From: Halorussus halophilus
GTDB taxonomy: Archaea > Halobacteriota > Halobacteria > Halobacteriales > Haladaptataceae
Length of the DNA stretch: 64,000 bases
Reading direction: 5' to 3'
Assembly: GCF_008831545.1 (NCBI RefSeq)
Contig: NZ_CP044523.1
Coordinates: 1,674,001 to 1,738,000 of the forward strand
The notes under the pieces: model-generated
The model's database searches: none
What the model was told of the DNA's origin: nothing
The model's input: the letters and a program-made list of their open reading frames with translations, nothing else
Part shown: in pieces, positions 41,925 to 50,562 of the stretch
How the letters are laid out: each line of letters opens with the position of its first letter
How positions within the stretch are numbered: position 1 is the first letter of the stretch
Translations under genes and position numbers: made by a program

Positions 41925-44900
41925 CAGTCCTCGTTCACCCCGCTGGCCGTGGTCGGCGGTTTCGTCGCCGAAATCTCGTCGGGGTCCGGCCCGAGGTAGC
42001 GCGTCCAGATGACCAGCAGACTCGGGAGTACGAGGACGCTGGCGAGGAACGCGTAGATGATGGTCAGGCCGGTGATGATACCGAACTGCTGGAGCGCGGG
42101 CAGGATGGCGAACGAGAGGACACCGAACCCGCCGACGGTCGTCGCCGCGCTCCCGAGGAGCGCGCCGCCGGTGCCGGTGACGGCCTTCTCCATGGCGTCC
42201 CAGATGGAGCCTTGCCGGTCCAGTTCGTCGTTGTAGCGCTCGCTCAGGTGGATGCTGTACGCGACGCCCAGTCCGACGGTGAGGCTCGTAATCATCCCCG
42301 TTAGGACGTTGAACGGCATGCCGAGCAGATACATCGTCCCGAGAATCCACGAGACGCTGAACCCGACCGGCATGAGCGTGATTGCTCCCAGCGTGGCGCT
42401 CCCGTGCGTGAATCGGTAGACGATCATCAGGAACGCGAAGGTGACGCCCAGCGTGATGAGCAGGCTCTGAATCACCGTGTCGAGCAACTGCTTCTGGACG
42501 ATTTCGAAGACGATTGGTTGGCCCGTCGCGGTGGCTTCGAGACCCGACCCAAAGGTTCCAGCGATTTCGCGCATCTGCTCGGTCACCTTCGAGGAACTCG
42601 CGCCGCCCTTCACCGAGACGACCATGCGAGCGGCCTCGTAGTCGCCGCTCTCGGTGCGGTGGAGGACGCTTCCTGCCTGCTCGGGAGCGACCTCGAACAA
42701 CTTGTCGTACACCTGCTCGACGTTCTTGTCGGGCAGACCGTCACCGTCGGTATCGGCAGCAGCGAGTGTCTGGTTGAACGACTCGTTCTGCGCGGCGACC
42801 TGCTCCACCGTGGAGATGGGACTCTGAATTCGCGGTTCGCCGTTCGAGAGGACGACTGCCACGTCCGTCTCGGCCGCGCTATCTTTCGCCGCCTCCATCT
42901 GCTGTATCGCCTGTGGCGTCGCCACGTCGCCCTCTATCAGAATCTGGGCTTGCGAGTCCTGTCGCAGGAAATTATCGTTGACGTAGTTCAGGTTCGCCTT
43001 CGCGTTGTACTCGCCCGGTTGCATCGGGCCAGGGAGACTCTCGGTCCACGCGGGCGGGTCTTCCGCGAGGAAGTCCTCTTGGGAGAAACTCGTATCCACC
43101 TTCGTCGCACCGTACCCACCTGCGGCGGTGACGACGAGCGTGAGCGCGACGACGACCCACGGAGCCTTCCGGGCGGCAGTCGCGCCGACCGAGAGGACCG
43201 AACCGAGCACGCCGCCGCCGGTACCGAACGCGCGCTTCTTGCGGTCGAAGCCCTTCGATTCGAGGAAGCCGTCGATTTCGACCTTCAGCGCGGGAATCAG
43301 CGCGCCGAAGACGAGCAGTGCCGACAGGATGCCGACCGAACTCACGATACCGAAGTCCTGAATCGGCGGCAGGGGACTGACGAGGTTCGACATGAAGCCG
43401 ATGACCGTCGTCGCAGTCACCCAGACGAGCGCGACGCCGACGCTGGCGAGCGCGACTCGCATCGAACCGCGAACGTCAGAATCGGGGTGTGCTTCGCGCT
43501 CTTCGCGGTGACGCATGAAGACGTGAATCGCGTAGTCGATGGACAACCCGATGAGCAACACTGGCACTGCGATGAATATCTGGTTGAACGTGACGCCCGC
43601 CCAACCCATGAAGCCGAACGTCCAGACGAGGACGGCACCGATGCCGAAGACGCCCAGAACGATGTCGAGCAGGTCGCGGTACGCCACGAGGAGCGTCAGC
43701 ACGACGAAGATGAGCGCGAGCGGCCCGACGATGGCGATGCTGTCTGCCATCGACTGGTTGGTCTCCTCGCTGATGATGCCGGACCCGAACACCAGCGCGT
43801 CGCTGTCCATCTCTTGCTTGGCGAGGTCCTGCATCGCCAGTTGGGAATCGACGATGCGGTCGTTGGCTTGTCCAGTCTGCATCGTCTGGCTCTGCTGGCT
43901 CTGGAAGACGACGAGCATCGTCGCTTCCGCTTCCGTCGAACCGGGTTCGTAGGAGGTCGGCATGAACGCGAACGCCTGATTCGACCCACCGTCTCCGCCC
44001 TCACCGAGGACGGTCGTGATGGTCTCGTCGATTTCGGACTCGTTCATCGACTGTATCTGGTCGATTTGAGCCTGCAAGGACGGCTGAGAGCCGTTCTGCA
44101 ACGCGGTGCGCATCTCTTCGAGTTCCTTGCCCTGCTCTTGCAGTTGGGCGTACTCGTCGCGCAGAACGCCCGGCAGTCCGCGCGAGTACACTTGCTCGAA
44201 GCCCTGACTGACCTGTCCGGCGCGCTCTCGGTAGGTCGATTGGTTGATTTCGCCCGCCGCGTAGGAGGCGTTGAGTCTGTCGAGTTGCCCCTGCAGCGTG
44301 CGGGTCTGGCTAACGAGCGGTTCGAAGCGCGCGTCTTGTTCGCTCGTCAGGAGTTGGTCCGCGGACGAACGAACCTGCTGGAGTTGACTCTCCAACTCGT
44401 CGGCGCGCTGGCGGTACGTCGAGTTGTTGACGTTACCCTGCGCGCGCGACCGATTGAGTTGGTCGTACTCCCGCTGAATCTCGCGGGTCTGGTTGAGCAA
44501 CGACGAGAGGTTCTTCGTCGTTGCGTTCAGACGGGCTTGCTTCTGCTTGAGTGCGCCCGCCTGCTGCTGTAGTTCTGCGGCCTGTTCCTGCTTGATGGCC
44601 GTAATTGCGACGATGTTCGAGACGCCAGTCGTCGGTGTCCCGTTCGCCAACGTCGGGCCTATCGTCTCGTTCTTCCGGAACGACTGCTGGAGTCGCAACG
44701 TCTCGACGAGCGTCCCCTTCGAGAGGACGTTGTCACCGCGGACGATGACCTGTACTGTCGTGCGATTCTCCTGACCAGACGAGAAGTTCGCGTTGATGTA
44801 GTCGAGTTTCTCGGCGGCCGTACTGTCGCTCTGGAACTGGTCGAGCGACGAGGACTGCTCGACCATCGGTGCGCCCGCCCCCACCAGTACGGTGAGTACC

Positions 44901-44965
44901 AGCAAGACGGCGATGGTCACGCGACTGTGCTTCGTGACGGCGGCGAAGAGGTCGTCTCCGTTCAC
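41924..44965 (-). CDS. MMPL/RND-superfamily membrane transporter
   Basis: 1013 residues, two internally homologous halves. An N-terminal helix is followed by a long extracellular segment (residues about 35-340) rich in Gln/Asn with coiled-coil character and many N-glycosylation sequons, then five or six helices (VLTLLVAYRDLLDIVLGVFG, LLIGLSIDYAIHVFMRHREE with the GxSxDY motif). The second half repeats this, ending GLGVAYSIHLSERYN. RND/MMPL proteins export lipids or hydrophobic compounds using ion gradients; the cargo here is unknown. An inverted repeat lies upstream, and the coupled TrmB-like gene follows. Confidence 0.9.
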   Translation of the reverse strand: MNGDDLFAAVTKHSRVTIAVLLVLTVLVGAGAPMVEQSSSLDQFQSDSTAAEKLDYINANFSSGQENRTTVQVIVRGDNVLSKGTLVETLRLQQSFRKNETIGPTLANGTPTTGVSNIVAITAIKQEQAAELQQQAGALKQKQARLNATTKNLSSLLNQTREIQREYDQLNRSRAQGNVNNSTYRQRADELESQLQQVRSSADQLLTSEQDARFEPLVSQTRTLQGQLDRLNASYAAGEINQSTYRERAGQVSQGFEQVYSRGLPGVLRDEYAQLQEQGKELEEMRTALQNGSQPSLQAQIDQIQSMNESEIDETITTVLGEGGDGGSNQAFAFMPTSYEPGSTEAEATMLVVFQSQQSQTMQTGQANDRIVDSQLAMQDLAKQEMDSDALVFGSGIISEETNQSMADSIAIVGPLALIFVVLTLLVAYRDLLDIVLGVFGIGAVLVWTFGFMGWAGVTFNQIFIAVPVLLIGLSIDYAIHVFMRHREEREAHPDSDVRGSMRVALASVGVALVWVTATTVIGFMSNLVSPLPPIQDFGIVSSVGILSALLVFGALIPALKVEIDGFLESKGFDRKKRAFGTGGGVLGSVLSVGATAARKAPWVVVALTLVVTAAGGYGATKVDTSFSQEDFLAEDPPAWTESLPGPMQPGEYNAKANLNYVNDNFLRQDSQAQILIEGDVATPQAIQQMEAAKDSAAETDVAVVLSNGEPRIQSPISTVEQVAAQNESFNQTLAAADTDGDGLPDKNVEQVYDKLFEVAPEQAGSVLHRTESGDYEAARMVVSVKGGASSSKVTEQMREIAGTFGSGLEATATGQPIVFEIVQKQLLDTVIQSLLITLGVTFAFLMIVYRFTHGSATLGAITLMPVGFSVSWILGTMYLLGMPFNVLTGMITSLTVGLGVAYSIHLSERYNDELDRQGSIWDAMEKAVTGTGGALLGSAATTVGGFGVLSFAILPALQQFGIITGLTIIYAFLASVLVLPSLLVIWTRYLGPDPDEISATKPPTTASGVNED

Positions 44966-45007
44966 GGAACGACCCTCCCCGCGACTGTTTGTAGGAACAT
45001 ACTATCA

Positions 45008-45037
45008 GTGCTGTTGTTAGAAGGTTACTAACAGCAC
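45008..45037. promoter_or_regulatory. Inverted-repeat operator upstream of the transporter-regulator unit
   Basis: GTGCTGTT at 45008-45015 and AACAGCAC at 45030-45037 flank a nested GTTAG/CTAAC. On the minus strand this lies just after an AT-rich TATA-like ATATTTAT (45041-45048) and 43-72 nt before the transporter ATG, where a repressor would block initiation. The downstream TrmB-like protein is the obvious candidate ligand. Confidence 0.6.
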
Positions 45038-45160
45038 GTGATAAATATCGGGGTTCCCGAATCGATTTGGTAACGATGACCACTATCTGGCGAGACCCGA
45101 CGCTCCTCGCGGGTGAGGACCGCCGTCCAAGAAAAGAATTCGAATCCGTCTGTTACCGCG

Positions 45161-46489
45161 CTACTCTTGCAGTGCCGCGAGTGGGTTCAGCACGCCCGAG
45201 CCGTAGTACGCCCTGTCGAACTCCTCGGGCACGTCCGCCGTGTTCCGAAGCACGCTTCGAACGTTGTTCGCGCTGTACTCGGGGTTCTGGCTCTTGAGGA
45301 GCGCGGCGGCACCTGCAACTTGCGGCGCAGCCATCGAAGTTCCAGCGAGCCACGCGTAGCCGTACGTCGCTCCTTGGTAGTTGCCGTCGCTATCGAAGAC
45401 GGGTTCCGCGATGGTGTTGAACACCAAGTCGTAGTACCAACCGGTCGGGAACTCGGGGTCGTAGTTGCCGCCGGGCGCGGCCACGTCGATGGCGCTTGTC
45501 CCGTAGTTGGTGTACTTCGCGGGCGTGTACGTCGGACTCTCCAGTCCGGCGTCGCCCCAGTTGAAGCCAATCGGGCCAGTCGCGCTGACAGACATGACGT
45601 TGGCCGCCTCGTTCGGGAGGCTGATGAGATTGGCGTCGTGCTGGAGGTCCGCGGCGTCGTTGCCCGCGGCGATGACCAGCACAGTTCCTTGGTTGTGAAC
45701 GTAGCTCGTCGTCCGGTTCAGTACCTTGCCGTAGAACTGTCCGTTGGACTCACGCAGGACGGGGTACGCGCCGAGGCTGAGGTTCGCGGCGTCACAGCCG
45801 ATGTTCGCGCTGTACACCATCGCGGCGAGTATGTCGGCGAACGACGCCAGCGAACTCGGGGAGAACACGCGGCAGTCCACGATTTCCGTCTCGGGAGCGG
45901 TGCCGACGACGCCTTCCTCGTTGTCGTCGTTGGCCGCGACGATGCCTGCGACGTGGGTGCCGTGGTAGCCGCCGTAGGGGCCGCCAGCACCGTAGCCGTC
46001 GCCGGTGAAGTCCTGCGAGAGGTCGGTGTTGACTGCGTGTGCGAGGTCCGGATGGCCCGCCGCGACGCCAGTGTCGATGACGGCGACGCGGGTGCCTTCA
46101 CCTTGCGTAATTTCGTGGGCGTCCGGGACGTTCTGGGACTGCTTGTCCCACTGAATCGGGTAGTACGGCTCGTCTGTCGCAGACGCTTCTTCGGCCGTGA
46201 TAGGTGCCGAAGTGTCCGGGAGGTCGAGCGAGTAGACGGTGTCAGGTGCGTACTTCGCACCGAGCGACTCGACGTCGGACTCGGCACCGCTCACGACGAG
46301 CAGGTCTACTTCGCTCAGGTCGTGAACGACTTCGAGGCCCGCCGCCGTTGCGTCGCTCTTCGATGTCTTCTTGCTATCCACGATGAACCGCTCTGTCGAG
46401 GTCGCTACTGCGACCGAGGAGCCGACTGCGATGCCACCCATTGCTGCGCCACTAACTTTGAGGAACGACCGCCTGGTATGACGAACCAT
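45161..46489 (-). CDS. Tat-exported subtilisin-like serine protease (S8 family, halolysin-type)
   Basis: 442 residues. The start MVRHTRRSFLKVSGAAM is a twin-arginine signal. A propeptide-like domain spans about residues 40-115 (STERFIVDSKKTSKSD, VSGAESDVESLGAKYA). The catalytic triad is Asp in VAVIDTGVAAGHPDL, His in GYHGTHVAGI and Ser in AGTSMAAPQVAGAAALL. Secreted as a zymogen that would degrade extracellular protein. An alternative ATG four codons upstream (46501) exists. It ends NPLAALQE, without the C-terminal extension seen in classical halolysins. A run of AT bases at 46503-46523 supplies the promoter. Confidence 0.92.
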   Translation of the reverse strand: MVRHTRRSFLKVSGAAMGGIAVGSSVAVATSTERFIVDSKKTSKSDATAAGLEVVHDLSEVDLLVVSGAESDVESLGAKYAPDTVYSLDLPDTSAPITAEEASATDEPYYPIQWDKQSQNVPDAHEITQGEGTRVAVIDTGVAAGHPDLAHAVNTDLSQDFTGDGYGAGGPYGGYHGTHVAGIVAANDDNEEGVVGTAPETEIVDCRVFSPSSLASFADILAAMVYSANIGCDAANLSLGAYPVLRESNGQFYGKVLNRTTSYVHNQGTVLVIAAGNDAADLQHDANLISLPNEAANVMSVSATGPIGFNWGDAGLESPTYTPAKYTNYGTSAIDVAAPGGNYDPEFPTGWYYDLVFNTIAEPVFDSDGNYQGATYGYAWLAGTSMAAPQVAGAAALLKSQNPEYSANNVRSVLRNTADVPEEFDRAYYGSGVLNPLAALQE

Positions 46490-46789
46490 GGTATCTTCCA
46501 ACGTTCATCATAATATAATATCTTTGGTATTCGGTTGCATTACCCGCAAACGAAAGAAATAGACATCGGGGGTGCCTGCATAAGAAAGTAGTTTCTGCAC
46601 GTGCAGTTGGAAACTTCGACACTTCCCGACCGATATCAGAACCTATCGCAGAACTTCGTGTCACTCGCTCCGTTCGCGCGCTCGAACACCGAGTGGCCGC
46701 TCGCTCTACGGATAGTCCGGAAGTTCGAGTGAGGGTATGCAACCGTTGAGAAAATCAGCTACTAACCGATGTCAGAATAGACTCGACGC

Positions 46790-47545
46790 TCACCCAGTGA
46801 CCTTCGTAGCGGTCAGTTCAGAGAGTTTGCCCTCGATGGTGTACTCGGGTGTCTCGACGTTGACGACCGAGTTCGGACCGACGTCGTAGAACTTGAGGTG
46901 GAGTTCGTAACTTCCGTCGTCCTCGATGTCGGTCGATTCCATCTGTTCAGTCTCAAGGTGTCGTGCCCACGCGTTCTGACTGGCGTAGGAGGGGTCGGTC
47001 TCGCCGCGAATGACCCAGTTTTTCGGCATGTTGCTCACGTCGTTTCCAGCCATCGGGTAGCCACGCTGGTGCCACGGCCCGAACCCTTCGTCGATGACGT
47101 AGACGTTCTCGTAGCCTTCGTTGATAAGTTGCGAAGCGCGGATGGACGAGAGGTGGTGCGGACAGCCACAGTAGCAGACGATCAGGTCCTCTTTCGGCCA
47201 GTCTTTCACCGGGTCGTTCGACCCCCGCATGTTCTTCGGTGCTGGACTGAGAACCGCACCGAGGATGTGTGCCGCCTTGTACGACCGCTCTCCGCGTGCG
47301 TCGGCAAATCGTGCCTCGCCCCGCTGGTGCCAGTAGTACGCAACGTCGATAGGAGCCAACGGCACTTGGACGCCGTTCTCTTCGACGGTGTCGAACGAGG
47401 CGGTGTCGATTGACCGCTCGGTCGGCGTCTGGTCGGATTTCGGTGGATAGCCGTCGCCGTCACCGCTACTGCCGCCGCCGCCGAGGCAACCGGCAATCGC
47501 GGAGAGCGAAACCGCACCGGTCGCTAAAAACGTTCGTCGATTCAT
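46790..47545 (-). CDS. Tat lipoprotein with rhodanese domain
   Basis: 251 residues. MNRRTFLATGAVSLSAIAGC joins a twin-arginine motif to a lipobox, followed by a Gly/Ser linker. Residues about 70-160 are rhodanese-like: RFADARGERSYKAAHILGAV, then the active-site loop VCYCGCPHHLSS with two Cys, and YVIDEGFGPWHQRGYP. The remaining 90 residues form a beta-rich domain (SYELHLKFYDVGPNSVVNVE). Extracellular sulfur transfer or redox role is inferred. It is separated by about 290 bp of gene-free sequence from the protease gene downstream of it. Confidence 0.82.
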   Translation of the reverse strand: MNRRTFLATGAVSLSAIAGCLGGGGSSGDGDGYPPKSDQTPTERSIDTASFDTVEENGVQVPLAPIDVAYYWHQRGEARFADARGERSYKAAHILGAVLSPAPKNMRGSNDPVKDWPKEDLIVCYCGCPHHLSSIRASQLINEGYENVYVIDEGFGPWHQRGYPMAGNDVSNMPKNWVIRGETDPSYASQNAWARHLETEQMESTDIEDDGSYELHLKFYDVGPNSVVNVETPEYTIEGKLSELTATKVTG

Positions 47546-47651
47546 CTCTGGGTACCCTTAGCAATCGCGCGGCTATTAATTTTATTATGGTGTATTTCGC
47601 AGACATCCGGTGGAAAACTATCGTCAGGAGAGCGGAAACAATCCTGTCGTC

Positions 47652-48185
47652 TCACTCCTGCTGGACGGCAACGTCACAGAGACCGCTCAGTTGCGCGTAC
47701 GTTTCGTCGGTGACGGCGTCGCGGACCAGACAGTACGCCCCGCGTGCTTTCTTCCCGCGAACGGTCGAGATAACCGAGTCGAGCAACCGGTAGACGCTCT
47801 TCTCTGCGGCGTACATCAACAGGACGTTGACGTTGTCGAAGACGACCCACCCCTCTTTCGTGACGTACTGCAACGCCTCCGAGAGGCGGATGCTGATGCC
47901 GGTCAGGTCGCTCGGGTCCACTGGGTCGGTCGTCCACAACGGCCCGTCGTACTCGCTCGGCGACCCCGTGACTGGGATGACCCCGACCGTCGCGGGGTTG
48001 CCGCCGCGACGGACGACGAGTTGCTCGACTTTCTTCGGCGACGTCGTCGCAGAGACGACGAGTAGGTTGTCGAACGCCTCGGCGGGCAACGCCGACAGCG
48101 GCGACTGCATCGACGGCACTGAGACGAGCGCCTGTTCGCCGGGCGAGAGCGCGAGCGAGCTGACGGAGTCAGTCGTCTCGCGCAC
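47652..48185 (-). CDS. RecA/KaiC-like haloarchaeal protein lacking a clear P-loop, possibly DUF7504
   Basis: 177 residues from GTG at 48185. The fold hints at a RecA-like core (NLLVVSATTSPKKVEQLVVR, WVVFDNVNVLLMYAAEKSVY, LLDSVISTVR) but no GxxxxGK[ST] is present, so nucleotide binding is doubtful. I place it near DUF7504, from memory. It is third in a tight minus-strand unit after two small membrane proteins; the GTG start lies 17 bp inside the preceding gene's end. The ATG at 48224 would add 13 basic residues and a larger overlap. Confidence 0.65.
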   Translation of the reverse strand: MRETTDSVSSLALSPGEQALVSVPSMQSPLSALPAEAFDNLLVVSATTSPKKVEQLVVRRGGNPATVGVIPVTGSPSEYDGPLWTTDPVDPSDLTGISIRLSEALQYVTKEGWVVFDNVNVLLMYAAEKSVYRLLDSVISTVRGKKARGAYCLVRDAVTDETYAQLSGLCDVAVQQE

Positions 48186-48537
48186 TGTCGAACCCTCCTG
48201 TCGCCTCGGAGTTCGTCTCTTCAATCTTCTCTGGACTCGGTCGCGTCTCGAACGTCTCGTCGCCGAACCTGACGAACGGCCGCGCGAACTGCCAGATGCC
48301 CGCGGCGGTGACGACTGCCGCGAGCAAGTCGAGTGCGGACGAGAGGACGTTCATGTGGAAGATAGCCCAGACGACGTAGGAGACGGTAACGGTCAGGAAA
48401 CTCGCCGCTAGCAGTAGTAGCCCACGAGTGTACGCGACGTTGCGAGCGTACGCGACCACCGGGTAGACGAGCAACAGGCTCGCGACGACCATCGCCGTCG
48501 TCTCGGCGAGGAAGAAGAACGACGCGAGGTCGGTCAT
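48169..48537 (-). CDS. Small membrane protein (DUF7521-like), middle gene of triad
   Basis: 122 residues with three hydrophobic helices (about 7-27, 40-60 and 65-87: AMVVASLLLVYPVVAYARNV, GLLLLAASFLTVTVSYVVWA) and an acidic C-terminal tail. The start ATG overlaps the stop of the 94-residue protein gene by four bases and its end overlaps the RecA-like gene, so all three are likely translated together. Family name is from memory. Function unknown. Confidence 0.65.
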   Translation of the reverse strand: MTDLASFFFLAETTAMVVASLLLVYPVVAYARNVAYTRGLLLLAASFLTVTVSYVVWAIFHMNVLSSALDLLAAVVTAAGIWQFARPFVRFGDETFETRPSPEKIEETNSEATGGFDSARDD

Positions 48538-48818
48538 AGCTTCCTCCGTTCGGTGAGCAGGACGAGGACGTGCGCGGCCGACACGAGCGTGCCCGCAGTC
48601 GCTACTGTCGAAGTGACGATGTAGTACGCGGGCGACGGTTCAACGTCGAGTACCCACGGTGCGTTGAGTGCGATGTACGCGAGCAACACGACCGGAATCG
48701 GTCGGAGTACCGACGCGAACGGCGCGCCGCGGAAGCCACGAACGGCGACGACGGACAGCGGAAACGTCGCCGAGAGAACGAGGACAGTCGCCAACGACAG
48801 CATCTGTTCGAGACCCAT
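48534..48818 (-). CDS. Small membrane protein, first gene of triad
   Basis: 94 residues with three hydrophobic helices: LEQMLSLATVLVLSATFPLS, RPIPVVLLAYIALNAPWVLD and YYIVTSTVATAGTLVSAAHV, then a short basic end (TERRKL). It begins a four-base-overlap operon with the 122-residue membrane protein and the RecA-like protein. I do not recognise a named family; topology resembles its neighbour, suggesting a membrane complex. Confidence 0.65.
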   Translation of the reverse strand: MGLEQMLSLATVLVLSATFPLSVVAVRGFRGAPFASVLRPIPVVLLAYIALNAPWVLDVEPSPAYYIVTSTVATAGTLVSAAHVLVLLTERRKL

Positions 48819-48882
48819 TCGTCCGCGGCGTTGTCACGCGGGTAGTATATAACCCCGCGGTATCTGTAGTGCGCCCTGCAGG

Positions 48883-49410
48883 TCACTGCTCCCACTCGTC
48901 TGCGAGCGCGCCGTAGAACACCACGTCCACGTACTCGCCGTTGGTGAACGCTGCCTCGCGGTGGAGGCCCTCCTGCTCGAAGCCGAGTTTCTCCCAGATG
49001 CACTTGGAACCCTCGTTGAAGGCGTACGCGCGGGCCATCACGCGGTGCATCCGCAGTTCGTCGAAGGCGTACGTCGTCAGCAGACGCGACGCCTCGGTTC
49101 CGTAGCCGTTGCCGTGGAACTCGGGCGCGATGGAGATGCCGATTTCGGCACTGCCGTGCCGGTCGTCCAGCGTCAGGCTAATCATGCCGACTGCTTCGTC
49201 GTCGGCACAGATGAGCAGGTGAACGTCGTCGTCGCCGGAGATACGCTCCTCGAAGTACTCCTGTTCCTGCTTGCCGTTGATGGGCATCGACATCGACAAT
49301 CCTGCGCGCACGTCGGGGTCGTTGACGTAGTCTTGGACGAACTCGATGTCCTCTTGTTCGACCGTCTGAAGCGTCACGTCCGCACCGCGGAGAAAGACTG
49401 CACCGGGCAT
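48883..49410 (-). CDS. GNAT-family N-acetyltransferase (RimJ/SpeG-like)
   Basis: 175 residues. The acetyl-CoA-binding region is GSAEIGISIAPEFHGNGYGTEASRLL, followed by RVMARAYAFNEGSKCIWEKL and GFEQEGLHREAAF, the order found in RimJ/RimL-type acetyltransferases that modify protein N-termini or small amines. No ligand can be assigned. It is divergent from the zinc alcohol dehydrogenase gene. Confidence 0.88.
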   Translation of the reverse strand: MPGAVFLRGADVTLQTVEQEDIEFVQDYVNDPDVRAGLSMSMPINGKQEQEYFEERISGDDDVHLLICADDEAVGMISLTLDDRHGSAEIGISIAPEFHGNGYGTEASRLLTTYAFDELRMHRVMARAYAFNEGSKCIWEKLGFEQEGLHREAAFTNGEYVDVVFYGALADEWEQ

Positions 49411-49521
49411 GGCAAGATGTACTCAGGACACGGTGATAAAGGAGACGGAAGTGTGAGAATTAGTAACAATGTCCGTCGAGACGCAGTAGTCGATTTACGT
49501 CTCGCCTCCCAATTCACAGCC

Positions 49522-50553
49522 ATGCGCGTCGCAGTCCTGCAAGACCCCGGGCAACTCGCCGTCGAGGAGTGGCCACGACCCGACCCAGGCCCCGACGAAG
49601 TGCTGGTCAACATCCGCGAAGTCGGCATCTGTGGCTCTGACGTTCACTACTACGAACACGGCCGCATCGGCGACTACGTGGTCGAAAGTCCGCTCGTGTT
49701 GGGCCACGAGAGCGCAGGTGAAGTGGTCGAAGTCGGTGCAAACGTCGAAGGTTTCGAGGTGGGTGGCAGAGTCGCACTCGAACCGGGCGTCCCCTGCCGC
49801 CGATGCGACCACTGCAAGCGCGGCGAGTACAACCTCTGTCCCGACGTGACGTTCATGGCCACGCCGCCGGACGACGGCGCGTTCGCCGAGTTCGTCGCGT
49901 GGCCCGCCGACTACGCGTATCGACTCCCGAATTCAGTGTCACTGCGTGAGGGCGCGCTCTGCGAACCGCTGAGCGTCGGCATCCACGTCGCCCGGCGCGC
50001 GGAGGTTGGCGTCGGCGACTCCGTCCTCGTGACAGGGGCCGGACCAATCGGCCTGCTCGTCGCGGAGGCAGTTCGGGCGGCGGGTGCGACGGACGTACTC
50101 GTCTCGGACGTGGTCGAATCGAAACTCGCACTCGCCGCGGAGCGCGGTGCCGACACCACCATCGACCCGCGAGAAACCGACCTCGAAGACGCCGTCGCGG
50201 CGTACACCGACGGCGAGGGCGTCGATGTCGTCGTGGAAGCTTCCGGTGCAGAGTCGGCCATCGCTGGCTCTCTCGACGCTGTTCGGCGCGGCGGCACCGT
50301 TGTCTTCGTCGGGCTCGCCGATGAAGCGACCGTCCCACTGGACGTACTCGAAATCGTGGACAACGAACTGGACGTGCTGGGGTCGTTTCGGTATCGGAAC
50401 ACCTACCCCGCGGCCATCGAACTGCTCGCGGACGGCGCGGTGGACGTGGAAGGCATCGTAGACTTCGAAGGGGGCTTGGACGACATCGGGTCGGCGTTCG
50501 AGCGAGCACGCGAGCGCGAGACGGTGAAAGGGATGATTACCGTCGAGAACTAA
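49522..50553 (+). CDS. Zinc-dependent alcohol/polyol dehydrogenase (MDR family)
   Basis: 343 residues. Catalytic zinc ligands: Cys in EVGICGSDVHYYEHG and His-Glu in LVLGHESAGEVV; structural zinc: CRRCDHCKRGEYNLC; Rossmann VTGAGPIGLLVAEAV. The pattern GxxxDYVVESPLVLGHESAG and the C-terminal IVDFEGGLDDIGSAFERA are close to sorbitol/xylitol dehydrogenases (polyol to ketose with NAD+). Substrate not certain. The ATG at 49522 follows a divergent 111-bp gap; the long frame open upstream overlaps the acetyltransferase gene and is rejected. Confidence 0.9.
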   Translation: MRVAVLQDPGQLAVEEWPRPDPGPDEVLVNIREVGICGSDVHYYEHGRIGDYVVESPLVLGHESAGEVVEVGANVEGFEVGGRVALEPGVPCRRCDHCKRGEYNLCPDVTFMATPPDDGAFAEFVAWPADYAYRLPNSVSLREGALCEPLSVGIHVARRAEVGVGDSVLVTGAGPIGLLVAEAVRAAGATDVLVSDVVESKLALAAERGADTTIDPRETDLEDAVAAYTDGEGVDVVVEASGAESAIAGSLDAVRRGGTVVFVGLADEATVPLDVLEIVDNELDVLGSFRYRNTYPAAIELLADGAVDVEGIVDFEGGLDDIGSAFERARERETVKGMITVEN

Positions 50554-50562
50554 CCGAAGAGG

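Noticed and set aside
42404-44572. A 722-codon open frame on the plus strand
   Set aside because: Antisense to the MMPL transporter; composition is very rich in Arg, Asp and Glu with no domain, and the transporter reading explains the sequence.
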